This document shows, one piece after another, positions 7,250-8,088 of a DNA stretch of 8,088 bases (positions are counted from its first letter, which is position 1; each line of letters begins with the position of its first letter). Source of the stretch: Sphingobacteriales bacterium (GTDB lineage Bacteria > Bacteroidota > Bacteroidia > Chitinophagales > Chitinophagaceae). Where the stretch lies: the NCBI GenBank assembly GCA_024640385.1, contig JAHEFC010000176.1, positions 1 through 8,088 on the forward strand. The letters run 5' to 3'. Below the pieces are notes generated by a model that was not told where the DNA came from, did no database searches, and saw only the letters and a program-made list of their open reading frames with translations. The translations under genes were made by a program, and so were the position numbers.

Positions 7250-7633
7250 ATGGCAATCAATCTAGAGGAATCTGTAAAACAACTTACCGATTTTCTGAAA
7301 ACAGAAGCAAGGACCGAGACCGTAGTGGGCCAGTCTTTCCAGTTGGGTGAATTCACCTGTGTGCCTGTGATGAAATTTGGGATTGGAGTGGGATATGGCG
7401 GTGGAGAAGGTACGGGCGATGCACCAGGCAAAGGTAAAGGTGAGGGAACTGGTGGCGGTGCAGGCGGAGGTTTGGGTGTAGAACCCATTGGATTTTTAAC
7501 TACAAGGGGCGATCAGATCTCATTCATCTCTACGAAAACAAATAGGGGTATGAGCGGCGTGTTTGAAAAGGTACCCGACCTGATCGAGAAGATGATGGAA
7601 AAGAAGGCGCCTAAGGCTGAACCCGCCATGTAA
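7250..7633 (+). CDS. GerW/YtfJ family protein
   Basis: The protein has 127 residues and fits the Spore_YtfJ (GerW) family. An N-terminal helix (1-22) is followed by ETVVGQSFQLGEFTCVPVMK (23-42), matching the family's 'T-V-I-G-x-x-x ... V-I-P-V-S' strand. A glycine-rich loop follows (44-76, including GEGTGGGAGGGLG), then GVEPIGFL (76-83), equivalent to the family's G-V-x-I-x-P-x-A-F-L, and a final helix VFEKVPDLIEKMMEKK. It has no signal peptide or membrane segment, so it is probably cytoplasmic, perhaps held at the membrane by the upstream anchored protein. In Bacillus the homologue is a spore protein linked to germination; here that role is unlikely, so do not transfer the spore function. 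The in-frame ATG at 7205 would overlap the upstream gene by 29 bases and add residues with no family match, so 7250 is preferred. It probably shares an operon with 6727-7233 and ends at the terminator downstream. Confidence 0.82.
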   Translation: MAINLEESVKQLTDFLKTEARTETVVGQSFQLGEFTCVPVMKFGIGVGYGGGEGTGDAPGKGKGEGTGGGAGGGLGVEPIGFLTTRGDQISFISTKTNRGMSGVFEKVPDLIEKMMEKKAPKAEPAM

Positions 7634-7649
7634 GTTAAAAGTCAAAAGT

Positions 7650-7697
7650 AAAAAGTCAAAAATGGGTCAGCAGACCATTTTTGACTTTTTTGTTTTT
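7650..7697 (+). terminator. Strong rho-independent terminator after the GerW-like gene
   Basis: The left arm 7650-7668 pairs with 7673-7690: AAAAAGTCAAAAAT pairs with ATTTTTGACTTTTT, then GGTC (7665-7668) pairs with GACC (7673-7676) around an AGCA loop, with G7664 bulged. A T-rich tract (tttttt-g-ttttt, 7686-7697) follows. Because the left arm is A-rich, it could also act on transcription from the other strand. The left arm is preceded by two more copies of the same heptad (aaaagtc 7637-7643, aaaagta 7644-7650, aaaagtc 7651-7657), so the hairpin is embedded in a short tandem repeat. It separates the GerW operon from the TPM gene. Confidence 0.88.
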
Positions 7698-7711
7698 AAG
7701 GCTGCCGGAAT

Positions 7712-8088
7712 ATGATTAAGTTTAAAGTCGTCAACACCATCGAAATGACCAGGCTTTACTTTTTGATCTTTTTGATTGTTGCTGCCCAGACATCCGCTCA
7801 ATCTTATGTTTTGGACAAAGAGCATTACCTGAATGCTGAAGAAATTGCGCGGGTGGACAGCATGCTTGCTGCTTTTCATAAAAGAACCGGCTCCGTAGTA
7901 TTGATGTCAACGGATAGTCTGGATATTAAAACGCCCATCTACACCAGCGAGATCTTTAAACGCTATTATCCTGACACTACGAGTTCAACAAAGGTGCTGA
8001 TGCTGCTGATGAGCAGGAAGAACCAGTATGTGACCATGGTGGCCAGCAAGCCATTGGTACCATTCATCAGTCAGGAGCAGTTAATGGA
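7712..8088 (+). CDS. TPM-domain secreted or membrane protein (3' partial)
   Basis: The reading frame is open from the ATG at 7712 to the right edge (125 complete codons). A second in-frame ATG at 7745 gives a cleaner signal peptide: MTRLYFLIFLIVAAQTSA with likely cleavage before QSY. From 7712 the same hydrophobic core would follow an 11-residue extension, so 7745 may be the true start. The mature part fits the TPM domain (also called TPM_phosphatase, as in YgcG and Psb32): YLNAEEIARVDSMLAAFHKR, then TGSVVLMSTDSL, a short helix TSEIFKRYY, then KVLMLLMSRKNQYVTMVASK and a start of the next helix FISQEQL. The usual 'G-x-x-x-x-N-G-V-L-L-L' step appears as SSTKVLMLLMSR. TPM proteins are exported and often carry a C-terminal membrane anchor or glycine-rich tail, which here lies beyond the window. 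It starts 14 or 47 bases after the terminator, so it likely has its own promoter. Confidence 0.78.
   Translation, partial: MIKFKVVNTIEMTRLYFLIFLIVAAQTSAQSYVLDKEHYLNAEEIARVDSMLAAFHKRTGSVVLMSTDSLDIKTPIYTSEIFKRYYPDTTSSTKVLMLLMSRKNQYVTMVASKPLVPFISQEQLM

Noticed and set aside
7243..7488. Antisense proline-rich reading frame
   Set aside because: Its proline runs are simply the complement of the glycine-rich GerW codons; nothing else supports it.
7689..7724. Promoter with TTTG at 7689 and TAAGTTTA at 7717
   Set aside because: The 24-base gap is longer than the usual Bacteroidota spacing of about 19-21, and the TTTG lies inside the terminator tract; kept only as a comment on start choice.
1..8088. 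tRNA, rRNA, riboswitch, insertion sequence or attachment site
   Set aside because: I saw no cloverleaf, conserved RNA core, transposase or flanking inverted repeats; a covariance-model scan would be needed to exclude small RNAs.

Overview
The window looks like Bacteroidota DNA, most likely from the Chitinophagaceae/Chitinophagales. The reasons are moderate GC, ATG starts without clear Shine-Dalgarno sequences, a Bacteroidota-style TAnnTTTG-like promoter candidate, AAAAGTC-rich intergenic spacers, and a giant histidine kinase built from the 'ALERVRSRTMAMQ' modules that I associate with this group. This is inference from sequence style; no rRNA or marker gene is present. All recognisable genes are on the + strand.

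Layout. (1) Positions 1-470 hold the 3' end of a FIST-domain sensory protein whose start lies outside the window. (2) After a 1-base gap, 472-6579 encodes a 2035-residue soluble histidine kinase. It has a short N-terminal helical region, nine tandem GAF-like modules of about 183-198 residues, and a HisKA/HATPase_c kinase core. The modules are joined by nearly uniform helical connectors (RFLDLQKAEAQARE type). (3) A spacer at 6580-6726 holds a perfect-spaced 16-base tandem repeat able to form a hairpin, and a weak promoter candidate. (4) Positions 6727-7233 encode a small membrane-anchored protein resembling DUF2953 (Bacillus YtfI). (5) Positions 7250-7633 encode a GerW/YtfJ-family protein with a glycine-rich centre. 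(6) A strong intrinsic terminator lies at 7650-7697. (7) From 7712 or 7745 to the right edge is the beginning of a secreted or membrane TPM-domain protein.

How the genes may work together. The FIST gene and the kinase gene are almost certainly one transcription unit. They look like a cytoplasmic sensing system with a ligand-binding FIST protein and a kinase carrying nine stacked sensory modules. No response regulator is visible, so the phosphoryl acceptor is encoded elsewhere. The DUF2953-like and GerW-like genes form a second small operon. The same pairing is known from endospore formers (ytfI-ytfJ), which is striking in a lineage that does not sporulate. The TPM gene is separated from it by the terminator and is probably transcribed on its own.

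The most interesting item is the nine-module kinase. It combines a DNA- and protein-level repeat array, a conserved connector, diverged sensory cores and a subset of four modules sharing two histidines about 30 residues apart.
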